Shown one piece after another: positions 33,732-46,855 of a stretch of DNA of 64,000 bases (its first letter is position 1; every line of letters begins with the position of its first letter). Source of the stretch: Linnemannia elongata (taxonomy: Eukaryota > Mortierellomycota > Mortierellomycetes > Mortierellales > Mortierellaceae); assembly GCA_036320915.1 (NCBI GenBank), contig JAXBDG010000009.1, forward strand, positions 1,178,001 through 1,242,000, given 5' to 3'. Below the pieces are notes generated by a model. That model had not been told where the DNA came from and did no database searches. It saw nothing but the letters and a program-made list of their open reading frames with translations. A program made the position numbers and the translations under genes.

Positions 33732-36700
33732 CGGACTGTGGAGTTGAATAGAAGGGTTGAGAAGATTCATCCTTTGGTGGGGCATCTTTGCTTTTGGGTG
33801 AGGGTGATAGTATTTGTTGGTCAGGAAGATGGTGCAAGTCCCGTGGACTACGTTTTGTATATATGCGTGTGGGAGTGTAGGTGTACGGCGTTATGTCTGA
33901 GTGAGCAGAGTCATGAAGGAGATCTGAGATATATGACAACGGTGCTGTCGTCTTTTTGCACAATATGTTTATGTATCGTCGGCTCAAGTGAACCTGGCCA
34001 TTGTTTCGCTCGTAACTACCACCTACTTTGGTGAATTGTCTACATGAACGCCTCTCTTTGGTATCCCTTTCTGCAGTGTATAAAACATGGCGTTACTTCC
34101 CTCCTCTCCTTTCATCATATTCAAACTGAATCCCTCCTAGCGCATTTTCTATGTCATGTACACCTACACGCATAAATAAACATAAGGAAAAAAAAAAAAG
34201 AAGGAAGAGAAATCCATCGATGTGTGTGTGCTCACGGTGCACAAACTGAAGAGGGAAAAAATCTATCGCCCGCATCCTGTACTGCACTCCCATAACCCTT
34301 CTGTCACTATCCAATGAGGACTACGAAGTGGACATCATACGATTCTCTCTTTCCCATTTTCTTTTGCCTTCATATGTTCTTGCACTCTTACACTATTGGC
34401 TCTTGCACATGTTCCTCAGGATTCTCAATGGGAGCCCTCTCCTTCCCGTCAGGCATTTGTGCTGTGTGTATGTGCTGCTGGACCCTGACGCCGTTGCAAC
34501 AGGGTCCTGGGCATGTCTTTGTCATCACTGCAGGAACTTTGAACACAAGGGGGTGGGTCGTGTCTCGTCCTTATTGCTAAGCCCAGGCAGACTATGTTTA
34601 AATCGTCAAGAGATAGGAGTGTAACTGCGCCTAGGAGTGTCTATACTATGTTCAAGTGGGAGCAGACATACCTGAACAACGAGGAGGGCAACGCGACAAG
34701 AGGCGCACAAGGCGCATTAAGGTCAGGTGACAGAGGGCGCCAAAACGAGGCATTTCGCATTTGTCAACGCGAACGCCTTTCGGCAAGGTTTCTCCGTCTG
34801 TTCTGTGTAGCCCCCATGGTCGTGCACCATTGAGCACCCTGTCCCATTGTAAAATAACCCGAAAGAAAGGTGCAGGCCATATCTTGATATCAAAACGGAT
34901 GAAAAAAAAAAACAATAAACACTTACGATGTTACGATGACCATAGTAACAACAAAAAACAACAAAGACGCCAGAGCATGCAAAAGAGTCAAGGAGTAACC
35001 AACGCCATCATTTGACGTTTTGGATTGGTCCCACTGGCGTCCGGAGTAATCATTAGAAATGGGATATCCAGCAAACGAAAAACAAAGGTGCAGCGGGGAA
35101 TAGGGTTTTTTTGTAATAACAAAGGCCAAGCAAGAGAAAGGAGGATAGTGCTTGTGCGCGTTAAGCATCCACCGAGACGAGACGAGAGGTAAAGTAAGCG
35201 AGAAGGAAAGAAAACAACGACAAAAGAAAACTATGAACCAGTCAGAGTAACGTACGGCCAAACTCTTTTCGCCAATCCTTCCTCAGTTTGGTATAGTCTT
35301 ATCCAATCCCGTTGTTTATTTGTTTACTTTCCCTCCCATCCGCCCACCCACCTCATCCCCGACCCTTTGTTGTTGCTTTTCTCAAGCGAAGGAAACGGAA
35401 AAGGGGAGATGTGGAGGGAGACAGTAAACAAGTAAACAATCGAGTGAAAAAACAAGAAAAATGCGATCGGCTCAGTGGTCTGGAATGTGACCCACGGGCC
35501 ACACACCACCTGTTCAACTTTTGTTTTTTTTCCTGCGAAGAGAGAGACGGATGTACCTGAGGCATGTACCTGAAAACGTAACGCCGTATGTTGTTGTTGG
35601 CGATCGGATTTCTTTGTTTTTTTTGTTTTGCCCCTGTCCCTGCTGACGACGACGTGGATATGCCAGGGGATGGGGAGATGGGGCGAGATGGAGAACGGGT
35701 TGGAGAAGGGGATGGGGAAGCGGAGGGAAAAGGAGGTGGCGCACATGATCGGTTTCGTGGTTTACGTGAACGAGAAGGGGAAGGGAAGGTAAGCAAGCAG
35801 ACAGTGAAAGTACGAAAAACAGAGAGTGTGTGAGAATTAAGGAGACAAGCGAAACGCTGAGCTGAGGTTGTCCATCGTACTATAGCCCTGTCCCATTCTC
35901 CTCCATGGTGGAATTTTGCATCTTCAATTGGACTTGCAAGCCATGCACAAATGGCAAATGGTAAAGGTAACAATGTCCAAATAGAACCAATATGGACTCG
36001 ATGACGCAGAGAAGGAGATGAGGTCATTGGGTAGGATGAAGAGGATATTTCGGTGGGAGGAAATAGGAAATATGCTCTCAATAGAGAAAAAAAAAAGGGG
36101 CGAACACAAAAGGGTAGACAGGTGGTGTCCCCAAAAGGTATGATGACAAAGGACATGCAGCAACAAAAAAGGCAAGCACTGAAAAATGAGAGCAAATGCC
36201 GAAATAGCACACAATAGCCTGCAGCGGTTCAACAGGCACCCATGCATGCTGAACGACAGGTAGAACAGGGACAGAGTGGGACTTGTCTCCTGTCTGTATC
36301 TTCTGCTCGAGGTGTGGTGCGGAATACCGGATAGGAGTTTCGTGTCCTGCAGAAAGTCGCGTTGATGGGGTAGTAATAGTTTCTTAGTTGGTACTTCTCC
36401 TTGGGTATCCGGAAGACTTCAATTATAGACGCGCGTGGTGTGGTTGGCAAGTGAAAGATGAGAAGAAAGAAAAGAAAGGAAGGGGAAGGTGCTGGTTAAT
36501 AAGGGCATTTCGAATTACAAAAAATACAACCGAAAAAAGGGGCTACTTGAGCATTGGGCTTCTCCATACCTCTCGATCCTATTCCCACAAAAACAAATAG
36601 ACAATTGAAGAGTCTCTCACACTATCACTCACAATTACGCACCACTTGACCTGTTTTGCTTTGCTTTGCTTGATCTCTTACTCTCTCCCCCTCTCTTATC

Positions 36701-37780
36701 GTCAGTTGTTTGTTATTGTTTTGTTTTTTCAATCCAATGTTATTGTCGACAACTTTCCCACCGTCATCGTGTCGGGCCTCTTCTCATGATGTATGATAAT
36801 ATGGAGCAAACCCTCCCGATCCGCTTCAACCTTTTCCTTACCCCTGGCTGGCGCATGTCAACGCCTTTTACAGTTCAAGTCAAGGCCAATAACTGCAAAC
36901 GACAATGACAACCACCCAGTGCTTCAACCTCCTCCAGCTCCATTGTTTTTGTTTTCTTGCAAGTTGCTTCTTCTTTTCTAAAGAGCGAAAGCCATTAGTC
37001 ATGAATAACCAAACGAGACAAAAACCGATTGCTTTGTTTTTCACTGAACGCGTCAACTGGATCGGCTCTTTGGAGAACATACAGGAAGGAGGAAAGAAAG
37101 GCGAGGTCGATCGTTCATTCATTCACCAGCTACATTCCCTGACTTGAGATAAAGTGGGTATCTTTGCACTTTACTGCCTCCCTTTTAGTTGTGAAAATAT
37201 TGGTCGTTTTCAAGCTAATATCCTACAACGTTATTTTCTCTTGCTCCCGTTCCTTTCACCTTGATTCTTTAGTGTTCAGTTGGCCATCATGAACTAAACG
37301 GCAAAGGCTGGTATGTATTCTTTCAAAGCTAATTGTCAAGGTTCAGCCTTGAAAATGAGAGAGGCAAAAAGAAGATTTTGAGTTGGAGGATGAGCCTGAC
37401 TTTTCCTCTCCACATTCCAGCTCATGAGAGTGTCCTCCATCTTTCTCCCTCGCGTGCGTACAATGTCCGCTGCTTGCCCTCGGGAAACGACGAAAGGAAA
37501 AGAGTCGGTACTCGGAAAGAAGGTATGAGAATAGAGCGAATTGACAAACTTGTTTCTCTCTTTGTCTTCAAATCAGAGAATCGCCTCTGTTTATTCAGTG
37601 TTTACCTTGGCTTTGTTTATTTGTTGACCCCATCCTTCTCCATCCCCATGCATGTCACCCATACATACCCAAACCAAACCCTGATCCCCCCCCCCCTTGG
37701 ATTCCGCACTTTCCATTCGCTCAATTCTTCTTTGCCTTTTTTTTTGACTTTTGCTTGCTCGTCATGCAGCTCACACGGAT

Positions 37781-37802
37781 CCCCCCCCCCCCCCCCCCCC
37801 CC
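37781..37802 (+). repeat. Poly-C tract, 22 nt
   Basis: This is an uninterrupted C run about 430 bp upstream of the first esterase. A shorter C run lies at about 37686-37695. Confidence 0.9.
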
Positions 37803-37965
37803 TCTGCTCAGCGCCATGGCCGTTTCTTTGTTTCCCTTTGCCTTAATTCTCTACTTGCCAGGTACAAACATTCAAACAGAATGGTTAACCAGGGCAAACC
37901 TGCATTTGCATTTGCATTATCCCTTGTCCCTTGTCTGTAACTACGAGAACCCATCTCTCTCGTTG

Positions 37966-37973
37966 TATAAAAC
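37966..37973 (+). promoter_or_regulatory. Candidate TATA box of esterase 1
   Basis: TATAAAAC lies about 270 bp before the ATG at 38236, inside a pyrimidine-rich flank. This is farther out than for the other genes, so it is uncertain. Confidence 0.35.
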
Positions 37974-38235
37974 CCCCGCCAGGGACAAACATTTTCTCCT
38001 CTTTTTTTTCTCTTTCTGTTCTGTAGTGCCATTTCCTCTAGCAACTCACCACCGCCTCCAGTCCCCCTCACTCATTCACCCATCAGTCCCTCGGCTTCCG
38101 GCTACACCTCTCCGCCTTTGTTGGTTCCCTCCATTCACAGTCCCTGTCCTGCTCGTCTCCCTTGTTCGTCTCATTTTTTTCTCCCTTACCTCCGCTCTTT
38201 AAGTGTCGAGTGTTTACATATACAACCACAACATA

Positions 38236-40861
38236 ATGGTTCTCCTCAAGACGATACTCTCGGCCGTGGCCGTCCTCTTTGTGACATCTCAAGTCCAAGT
38301 CCAAGCCGCGCCTGCCAAGCTCGACAAGCGTTTGCTCCTGCCAACAGCGCCCTCAGCCACTGAAATTGATGGCGCCCATTTACTTCTCCAGAATGATGTC
38401 GATTCCTCCAAGATCATCAAGAACGCATACGTCCTCCTCTCTCGCCCCCGAGGCTACTACGATGGAATGAACGCTTGCTTGTCCATGGGTGATGGTATGC
38501 CTCTCCTTTTTCTCACCCATTCCCTGCATGCATTTTGTCTTTTGTCTAATGCAATGGCCAAGACCTTGTATCGAAATTTATGTTCTACACAGCTCACCTT
38601 TACTCACATCCCATTGACGTTTGACATACAACGATACACTCATAGGCGGATACATTTACATCCCCGGAACATCTGGTGCCAATGAGCTGGTCTCTCTGTT
38701 GAACAACAACCCTGCCGCGCAGAGGGAAGTCACCGCCTACTCTCAGTTCTGGGTCTACAATGGTACAGTACATTATTCCCCGAGAACAACGCCCATGCGC
38801 CCATCTTAAAATCCCGATCGATATGTTGTCTCGATAGTCATCTCCTCTTGCCCTTTTTGACAATGTAATTTATCATCTCCGTGCTAACTAATGTTTAATT
38901 ACCCTTCCTTTCTCCCCCCCTTTTTCTTCGCTTCCTTCTCTTTCCCTCCTTACCCCTTTTATTGTCATGTCAAATAGGCTTCCCTGGAATCTTTTCCAAC
39001 TGCTTGGCGGTCAACAAAAACACTGGCAAGACAGACTGGATCCCCTGCAGCACCCAACTGCCCACTGTCTGCTTCAACTCTGTCATGCGTCGTGTCCTTC
39101 TCTTCGAGGATGCCTCCCGTCAGATCAAGGTCGATACTCCCGTCGGAACAATCCAGGGCTGGCGCGACCAGAATGCTTTCCGTTTCTTGGGTATCCCCTA
39201 TGCTGAGCCTCCCGTTGGCAACTTGCGCTTTGCTTCTCCTGTTGCCAAGGCTCCTTTCTCAGGAACCTTTGATGCCATCCGTTACAAGGGTGTCTGCCCC
39301 CAGACCACTCAGGCTGCGGGATTCATTCCTATGTTGCTGAGTTACCTCGAGAACGGCGCCACGGAGCAGGAGGATTGTTTGAACTTGAACGTTTATACCC
39401 CCAGTTTGAAGGGCAAGGGCCAGGAACTCCTTCCTGTCATGTTCTACATCCACGGAGGTGGATTCACCTCGTAAGTGTAACTCTTTCGCTCAGACTTCGT
39501 TGACAATACCTTCTTTTTCTTTTCTTTTCGTGGATTCAACCTAAATTTTTTTGCCATCGCTGTGGATCAACGCAAATAGGTACTCTGGATCGGTTATTCT
39601 CTTTGAACCCGGCAACATGGTCTCGCGTGGTGGTGTGGTTGTTGTCACGATCAACTACCGCCTTGGTATGCTCGGATGGTTTGAGAACGAGGCCGCCTGG
39701 GGTCGCTCCGAGATTCAGGGCAACCAAGCCCTTCGCGACCAGATCCTCGCTCTCCAATGGGTCCAAAAGAACATTGCTTCGTTCGGTGGTGACCCCAAGC
39801 GCGTCACTGTCTTTGGTGAATCTGCCGGTGCCACCAGTATCCGTGCTCTTCTCGCTGCCCCCGTCGCCTTTGACCTCTATGAGAGTGTCATCGGTGAGAG
39901 TGACCCAATCAACATTCCATTCAAGACCCCCGACGATGGCGCTTCGATCACCAACTACTTCCTCCAGGCCCTAAACTGCCCTGATGTTGCCTGTGCCCGC
40001 ACCCGCCCCATTGACGAGGTCCTTACTGCTCAAGGCGTCGCCAACACCAAGGCTCTTGCTGACGACAAGTGGACCACCTGGGCGCTGGTCGAACGCCCCT
40101 CGATTGATGGTATCTTGATCAAGACAGAGTTCTCGGCCATGGTCAAGGCAGGCACCTACAACACCAAGGCTAATATCATGTGGGGTACCGTCAAAGATGA
40201 GGCTGGCCTCTTTGTTCCTCAATACTTCCCCAATGTCGTCCCCATCGCGAACGTGACTACAGCCCTCAACTTGGTCTTCAACCAAGCTCAGTCGGATCTG
40301 ATGTTGAGCAACCCTATGTTCCAGCCCGATCCCTCCGACTCGGATGCCGTTCGCAATCTCTTTACCCGCGCCGGTACCCAGTTCTACTTCTTCTGCCCGC
40401 TTCGCTACCTCTCTCGCCAGATGACCAAGCGCAAGCCAGTGTACAACTTCCGCTTCAACCGTGGACGTGATACTCCCTTGGTCGGCGGGGGTTACTGCTC
40501 CGCCAGTACCGGTCGTGTCTGCCACTCAGCCGATATCCAACCCGTCTTTGCCTCGGGAGCTGCTGTTCCCGGATTCTCTCAAACCGGCGACGATGCCCGT
40601 TTCGCCCGGCAGGTCGTCGACCGCTTCACCACATTCGCCAAGATTGGTAACCCCAACCCCACGGCATCCATGCCTGGTGTCGAGAACAAGAACCCTGATG
40701 TCACTGGTGTCAACTGGAAGGCTTATGACGACTCGAACCCCGTCTATGAATTGAACGTCCAGAGTTCCATGTCGTCCAACCTCGAAAATGCTGAGTGTAC
40801 CTGGATCGAGACTGTGTTCAAGTACTCCTTCTGGACCGAAGTTCCTGGTAACTTGCCCTAA
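38236..40861 (+). CDS. Secreted type-B carboxylesterase 1 with N-terminal lectin-like module
   Basis: Exons are 38236-38494, 38646-38762, 38978-39470 and 39580-40861, giving 716 aa. A signal peptide (about 1-24, ending QVQA) is followed by a dibasic KR in LDKRLLLP. Residues about 40-165 form an extra module not found in ordinary esterases: NACLSMGDG, SQFWVYNG, NCLAVNKNTGKTDWIPC and LPTVCFNS (see findings). The alpha/beta-hydrolase part has LGIPYAEPPVG, EDCLNLNVYTP, the oxyanion HGGG, nucleophile Ser371 in GESAGA, acid Glu497 in KDEAG and His605 in VCHSAD, so the catalytic triad is complete. It probably hydrolyses extracellular ester, lipid or xenobiotic substrates; the substrate is not predictable. 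It is about 85% similar by eye to esterase 2, with identical exon lengths (259, 117, 493, 1282). Confidence 0.93.
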
Positions 40862-43800
40862 GTGATTCCTTTTATCATTATCTTAATTATATATACCACA
40901 TAGTTTACATACCTTTTCATGTGTCTGAAGTGGGGATCCATCCATCCCCAATTCGGTTCGTTTTGCCATGGGTCCCGCTTTATCCATGGGTAAAACGTTA
41001 TTCTTTTATTTTTCCCCGAATAAAAAGAAGATTTGATACCATTCACCTATTTCAGCTTGCGAAATTTTTGTGCTTAATGGTGCACATTCATCGGATATAT
41101 TTTTGTATTATGGTTTTCGGTGATTTTTCCATGGTTTCTTTTTCTTTCCTTTTGGCGATGCCTTTTCATGGATTTAAATGGGCACAGCGTGCGCTAGAAA
41201 GGAATATCATTTTTGGTTTGTGTCTCATCTGAAGAGATGATGTGCGCCAACATTCATCTAGGACAAGAATGACGCGAAATAAAAATAAAAAAAAAACATC
41301 CAACTTGTCGTACGTCAAGTTGAACGCACACACTTCATGTTGTCTCTTTGGACCTACTCGATCTTTTTTTTGTCAACCATTCATCCTGTTTTTCCTGCCC
41401 TTCCTTCTCTACTCATTTCTGACTCAATGCTCTTTTCCATCCATAGCCAGAGCCACGTTTTGTAGTTAAGTCAAAAAAAATCTTCAAAGACAAGCTTATA
41501 AAGAGACGGGCTGAAAGAATTAAATCGTAAGCTACGAGGCAACAGAAACGCGATGACTATTTTTTTTTGTATACCGTCGAGGCAGCTACCAAAGCTATTA
41601 GCCGAAAAAGCTGGTTATTCGATATTGCTACCCCGTTTGTGTTTTTCTGCGTTTGTCATTCTCAATGACTGAAAAAATAGCCGAGACGTTTTCAATATAT
41701 GTAGAAGGCGAAGTGTTGACTGTCTGACAAAGGAGGACACGGATGGGGGTGTATGTGAAAGGGTCAGTTGGACCGGACGCATTAGCAAAAAAAAAAAGGG
41801 CTACAGAAGTAAACAGACGCGTCACTCGCCTTTTCCCTCATGTCCATGGCCGTTTTCGTTTTCGTGTTGTGTTTTTCTGGAACGAAAGGAAAACACAACA
41901 GCAAAAGCGAGAGGATGTGTTCGGGCACATTGTGAAAGAAAAACACAGAGCGGAGTGGTTTTGTTGACTGGAATTATTTTTTTTGTTATCGCGCAATGGG
42001 ATATGGACTGCATTAGTGCTTTTCGATTGTTGTTGTTTTTATTTTTCTCATAATTCAACGGAAGGGAGCAAGAAAAGGGGAGGGAGGAGACAGAGAGAGA
42101 GTCCAGTCGACCCTGACGCGGGCGTTTGCAAGGTTTGGTCATCGGACCTGCGGAATTTCACACCCCACATCCTGTAAACAAACAAACAACAATGAGGAGC
42201 AAACATCAACAAAAAAGCGATGAGCAAATAACAAAAAAAAAAAAAAAAGGCTGCGGTCTGACCTCTTGTCGTTGTAAAGGCGAATTGAGATGGAGCGGAT
42301 TAGGGCCTTTACAGAGACAACAACAAGCACATCAACAAAAACCCTGAACGTTCCTCCGTTATGGCGCGGAGGCCAGGGGGGTAAGGAGAAGGCGAGAGGG
42401 AGAGAGGTGGATTAGAATTCACCCACAAAACAACAGCAGTTGAGGAAGGAAAATAATACGCCCAACAGGAATCCGTGATGACAAAGATGATATGTTCATC
42501 TGGCCAACAAAGCTTTGTCCCGTCAAGAAGGGAGACGTGTGTAGCTCGATCACTCGGAGTTCTTTTTCTTCATTCTTGTCCCGCTCTCATCATTCTGTCT
42601 GCAGGCGTGGAATGTCATTCTTTGGCGGAAAAAAAGCCCAGGCCAACAGTACAGGTGTTACATCCACATGTGCACACTGCTGTACTAGAAAAAAAGAGCT
42701 GGCAGGGTCTCGAAGGAAAGAATAATTGAGAGCAATTGTGACGGACAGGCTTACAAGGTCGTGACCAGCGTACAAGGCACGCATCTTCTTTCCTTGCAAA
42801 CATACAGAGCATCCTTTGAACCATTGACAAAACGACAAGCCTTGTTAGACATTTTGTTTGTTTGTTATTCAGTGCATTTTGTTTTATCGCGATAATCAAT
42901 GGTAAGGACAAGGGCTTGCCTTCGATCAAAGGTAGCTCCTCCCCACCCATCCTTGTAAGAATTAACCCGACCCGTCACCTTTGACGCCTTAATCCCTCTC
43001 CCTACCCTCTTTTCCGCGCCCTACCTACCCATTGTTCAATGTCAACATGCCATTGTTTATTTTACAAACCATCCAATTGTTGTATGTTCAGGGAATTGAC
43101 ACATGCTCGCGCGCGGAGTAACTCTCAGGTTCGACTTGTTCATCACCTACCGTCGCCATTCCCATTGTTTTATTTTTCTCTTTCCGCCAGTGAATTAGCA
43201 AAGAGACCCTGTTTCTCCGGTCGAGCCTCTTCTTCACACCAAGACAAATGAAAACGGGTAAGGTAGCGAAGAAAATGTGGAAAAAACAACGACCAAGATG
43301 GATGGGAGAAAAGGAGGGGGTGTCGGGCAGGGACAATAGAGACAGGAACAAGGAGGAAAAAAGGGGGGGTCAAAGCACGCAGCAAGACAGGAGAGAGAGA
43401 GGGACAGTGCCGATCGAAAACTTTAACGAATTCACCCACATATGCATGCAATCCTCAACCTTACTCCGACATGCCCCTGCGTCCTGTATTATTATTCATG
43501 TTGAACAAGGAGCTGGTTAACAATAATGAAAACAAAGGACCTTTCACAGCTACAAAGGTAAAGGCAGAGCAACAATATCGACAAACAAAGACCGTTTAGA
43601 TCCAAAAGGTCCTCCCCTGCCATTTCATTCACTCGCCCACATATCCCTCTACAATAAACAGGATTGAATTATTATCCTATTGACGACCGAATGAGTGTGT
43701 CCGCTCCTTGGATCGGCTCTACTTCACCCCGAGACACCCACGGCGAATGGTTCTGATCGAAACAACCTGCTTGCGCTGCGGCTATTCCTTGCCAGTATAA

Positions 43801-43937
43801 ATATGCGTGCCCCCACTCTACTCTTCCTCAGTTCTTTAGCGCCTTCCGTCCAGTCCCACCTGAAGACCTCCCCCTCGCCTCCTCCTCCCTAACCCTCCTT
43901 CTTTCTCTCCTTTCACCAACACCAACAACAAGAAGAA
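40862..43937. other. Intergenic region between esterases 1 and 2
   Basis: The esterase 1 3' flank includes an unusual stretch with two ccatgggt boxes (about 40967-40999) that may belong to a dispersed repeat. Poly-A/T runs are common (for example 42233-42248). Short frames only; no gene is supported. Confidence 0.45.
43796..43803 (+). promoter_or_regulatory. TATA box of esterase 2
   Basis: TATAAATA lies about 140 bp before the ATG at 43938. Confidence 0.6.
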
Positions 43938-46508
43938 ATGGTTGTACTGAAACAGATCTTGTCGAGCGCAGTGGCCTTGTTGGCCACCCTCCAAATCTCT
44001 TTCGCAGCCCCCGCACCCACAGTTGTTAAGAAGCGAAGCCTGAGCAGCTCGGCCCCCCTGGCAAGCGACATCAACGGAGCCCACTTGTTGCTGTTGAACG
44101 ATGTCGACTCTGAGACTGCTAAGAATGCATTCTTGCTCCTCTCTGCCCCTAGAGGGTATTATGATGGAATGAGTGCCTGTAGCGCCTTGGGCGATGGTAT
44201 GTTCGGTTTCTCTGTTTTTGGGGTGGTTTTTTTTTTTGGTTTTAATTCTTCCGGCGCATCTGATTTCATCGCTTTGGTTTCTCATCTGTTTCACTGATGT
44301 CATCGATTGTATCGAATCATTGTATCACACTGATTTCTTTCTCACCATATTTTTTGGTGGCGCACATTTGTGAACTACTAGGTGGATATATCTACATCCC
44401 TGGAACAGCTGGTGCATCCAACCTGGTCACCCTATTGAACAACAACGCTGTCGCCCAGAAGGAAGTCTCTGCCTTCAGTCAGTTCTGGGTTTACAATGGT
44501 AACCACCCACTACCCCTCTTCCCAACATTCCATGTCTATTTGGTGTTAGTTTTTCTCAACACTCGCTCACAATACTCACTTGTATGGCTGTGCTCTCTTG
44601 ATATTTTTCCTTGCTTTCCCATAACATTTAGGTGTTCCCGGCGTACTCTCAAACTGCTTGGCAGTGAACAAAAACACCGGCAAGACAGACTGGATTCCCT
44701 GCTCCACCCAACTTCCCACCGTCTGCTTCAACTCTGTCCTCCGTCGCGTCCTCCTCTTCCAGGACACATCCCGTCAAGTCAAAGTCACCACTCCCACAGG
44801 CACCATCCAAGGCTGGCGTGACCAGAACGCTTTCCGCTTTCTCGGTATCCCTTATGCTGAGCCACCCGTTGGGAATCTGAGGTTTGCGAGCCCGGTCGCA
44901 AAGGCGGCGTTTACGGGAACTTTTGATGCGTTGAGTTATAAGGGCATTTGTCCTCAGACGAGCCAAGATGCTGGGTTTGTGCCGTTGTTGTTGAGCTATC
45001 TTGAGAATGGCGCGACCGAGAAGGAGGACTGCCTCAACTTGAACGTTTATACCCCTAGTTTGAAAGGTGCTGGACAGGAACTTCTTCCGGTCATGTTCTA
45101 CATCCACGGAGGAGGATTCACAACGTACGTCTTTTTTCTTACTGGATACGCTACTAAGTAGTCACTTTTTTTTTGGTGTATTTGTTACTCACCCTTATCA
45201 ATTCCATGATACAATGCCTTCTATAGCTACTCTGGCTCGGTCATCATCTTTGAACCCGGCAACATGGTCTCCCGCGGCGGTGTCGTCGTCGTGACAATCA
45301 ACTACCGTCTCGGCATGCTCGGCTGGTTCGAGAACGAAGCCGCCTGGGGCCGTTCGGAGATCCAAGGAAACCAGGCCCTTCGCGACCAAATCCTTGCTCT
45401 CCAATGGGTCCAAAAGAACATTGCCTCGTTCGGTGGTGACCCAACCCGCGTCACTGTCTTTGGTGAATCCGCAGGTGCTACCAGTATCCGTGCCCTTCTT
45501 GCTGCCCCTGTCGCATTCCCACTTTACCAGGGCGTCATTGGTGAGAGTGACCCGATTAATATCCCCTTCAAGACTCCCGACGATGCGGCCTCGATCTCCA
45601 CGTACTTCTTGCAGGCTTTGAATTGTACGGATGTTGCTTGTGCGCGTACTCGGCCTGTGGATCAGGTCTTGACAGCCCAGACGACTGCTAACGCCAAGGC
45701 CCTGGCGGATGACAAATGGACCACCTGGGCGCTGGTCGAACGCCCTTCCATTGACGGACTGTTGATCAAGACAGAGTTCTCGGCCATGGTTAAGGCAGGC
45801 ACCTACAACACCAAGGCTAACATCATGTGGGGCACCGTCCACGACGAAGCTGGCCTCTTTGTACCCCAGTACTTCCCCAACGTCGTCCCCATCGCCAATG
45901 TCTCCTCGGCTCTTGAGCTGGTCTTCAATACCGCCCAAGCAAACTTGATGCTTTCGAACCCGATGTTCCAGCCGGACCCCTCGGACCCCGATGCTGTTCG
46001 TAATCTGTTCACTCGTGCTGGTACAGAGTTCTACTTCTTCTGCCCACTCCGATACCTTTCTCGCCAGATGACCAAGCGTAAACCTGTTTACAACTTCCGC
46101 TTCAACCGTGGACGTGATACTCCCTTGGTCGGCGAGGGTTATTGCTCCGCCAGTACCGGTCGTGTCTGCCATTCGGCCGATATCCAACCCGTCTTTGCCT
46201 CGGGAGCTGCTGTCCCTACGATCAAACAGACAGGCGACGATGCCCGCTTCGCTCGGCAGGTTGTCGACCGCTTCACCACATTCGCAAAGACGGGCAACCC
46301 CAACCCCCAACCCGGTCTCCAGGGTGTCGAGAACCAGAACCCCGATGTCACTGGTGTCAACTGGAAGGCATATGATGATTCGAACCCGGTGTTTGAATTG
46401 AACGTTCAGAGTTCCATGTCATCCAACCTCGAGAATGCTGAGTGTACCTGGATCGAGACTGTGTTCAAGTACTCCTTCTGGACCGAAGTTCCTGGTAACT
46501 TGCCCTAA
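43938..46508 (+). CDS. Secreted type-B carboxylesterase 2 with N-terminal lectin-like module
   Basis: Exons are 43938-44196, 44382-44498, 44632-45124 and 45227-46508, giving 716 aa. Every exon has the same length as in esterase 1, so the two are recent tandem duplicates. The signal peptide is MVVLKQILSSAVALLATLQI, ending SFA, then a dibasic KKR. The N-terminal module keeps all four cysteines (SACSALGDG, SNCLAVNKNTGKTDWIPC, LPTVCFNS). The esterase domain has LGIPYAEPPVG, EDCLNLNVYTP, HGGG, GESAGA (Ser371), HDEAG (Glu497) and VCHSAD (His605). Introns have diverged in sequence and length while exons stayed alike. The C-terminal about 30 residues (SSNLENAECTWIETVFKYSF) are nearly identical to esterase 1, as is the DNA there, which may reflect gene conversion. 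It converges with the sulfite oxidase gene. Confidence 0.93.
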
Positions 46509-46855
46509 AACTGGAACACTTTTTTTTGTGTATGTAGTGATGTATATACCCTCTTTTTTTTTATCATTCTCATTTCCTTTGTTCGAGCATCCATTGTATC
46601 GATGCTGGAGGCTTACCCTCCCTCCCCCCTCATACTCCACCAATACGAGAACTTTCATGAATAAAGTACCCGTAGCAGTTTCACTACCCGATTCCACAGG
46701 CTTAATTTACACAACCAAGTGAAAGTATATCTCTGAACGAATGTGCGGGGTATTATTGCGAAAAAAAAGAAAGTAAACGCGATAAAAAGCAATAGGTAAG
46801 ATAACGCAACAGAAAAAAAAAAAAGGGGGGGGGGAGAGAGAGAGACGAAGGTAGT
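46509..46855. other. Convergent 3' gap, esterase 2 / sulfite oxidase
   Basis: A 347-bp gap with T runs, an aataaa at about 46661 and a mixed A/G homopolymer (46811-46834). It probably holds both 3' UTRs. Confidence 0.5.

Larger units (their letters stand above)
33786..38235. other. Intergenic region before the esterase array
   Basis: Mostly featureless, with a 22-nt C run (37781-37802) and CT-rich sequence just before the first esterase. One short frame (35588-35833, plus) encodes a signal-peptide-like N-terminus followed by an acidic tail (see findings). The long minus frame 35353-36210 begins with GTG and is low complexity. No gene is confidently supported. Confidence 0.45.

Noticed and set aside
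35353..36210. 285-codon minus-strand frame
   Set aside because: It begins with GTG, is rich in Ser/Pro/Phe from purine-rich DNA, and has no recognisable domain.
37333..38202. 289-codon plus-strand frame before esterase 1
   Set aside because: It starts with TTG, spans homopolymer C runs, and is explained as the esterase 1 pyrimidine-rich promoter/leader.
45198..46310. 370-codon antisense frame in esterase 2
   Set aside because: It is a mirror of the strongly conserved esterase exon; the same shadow occurs in esterase 1.
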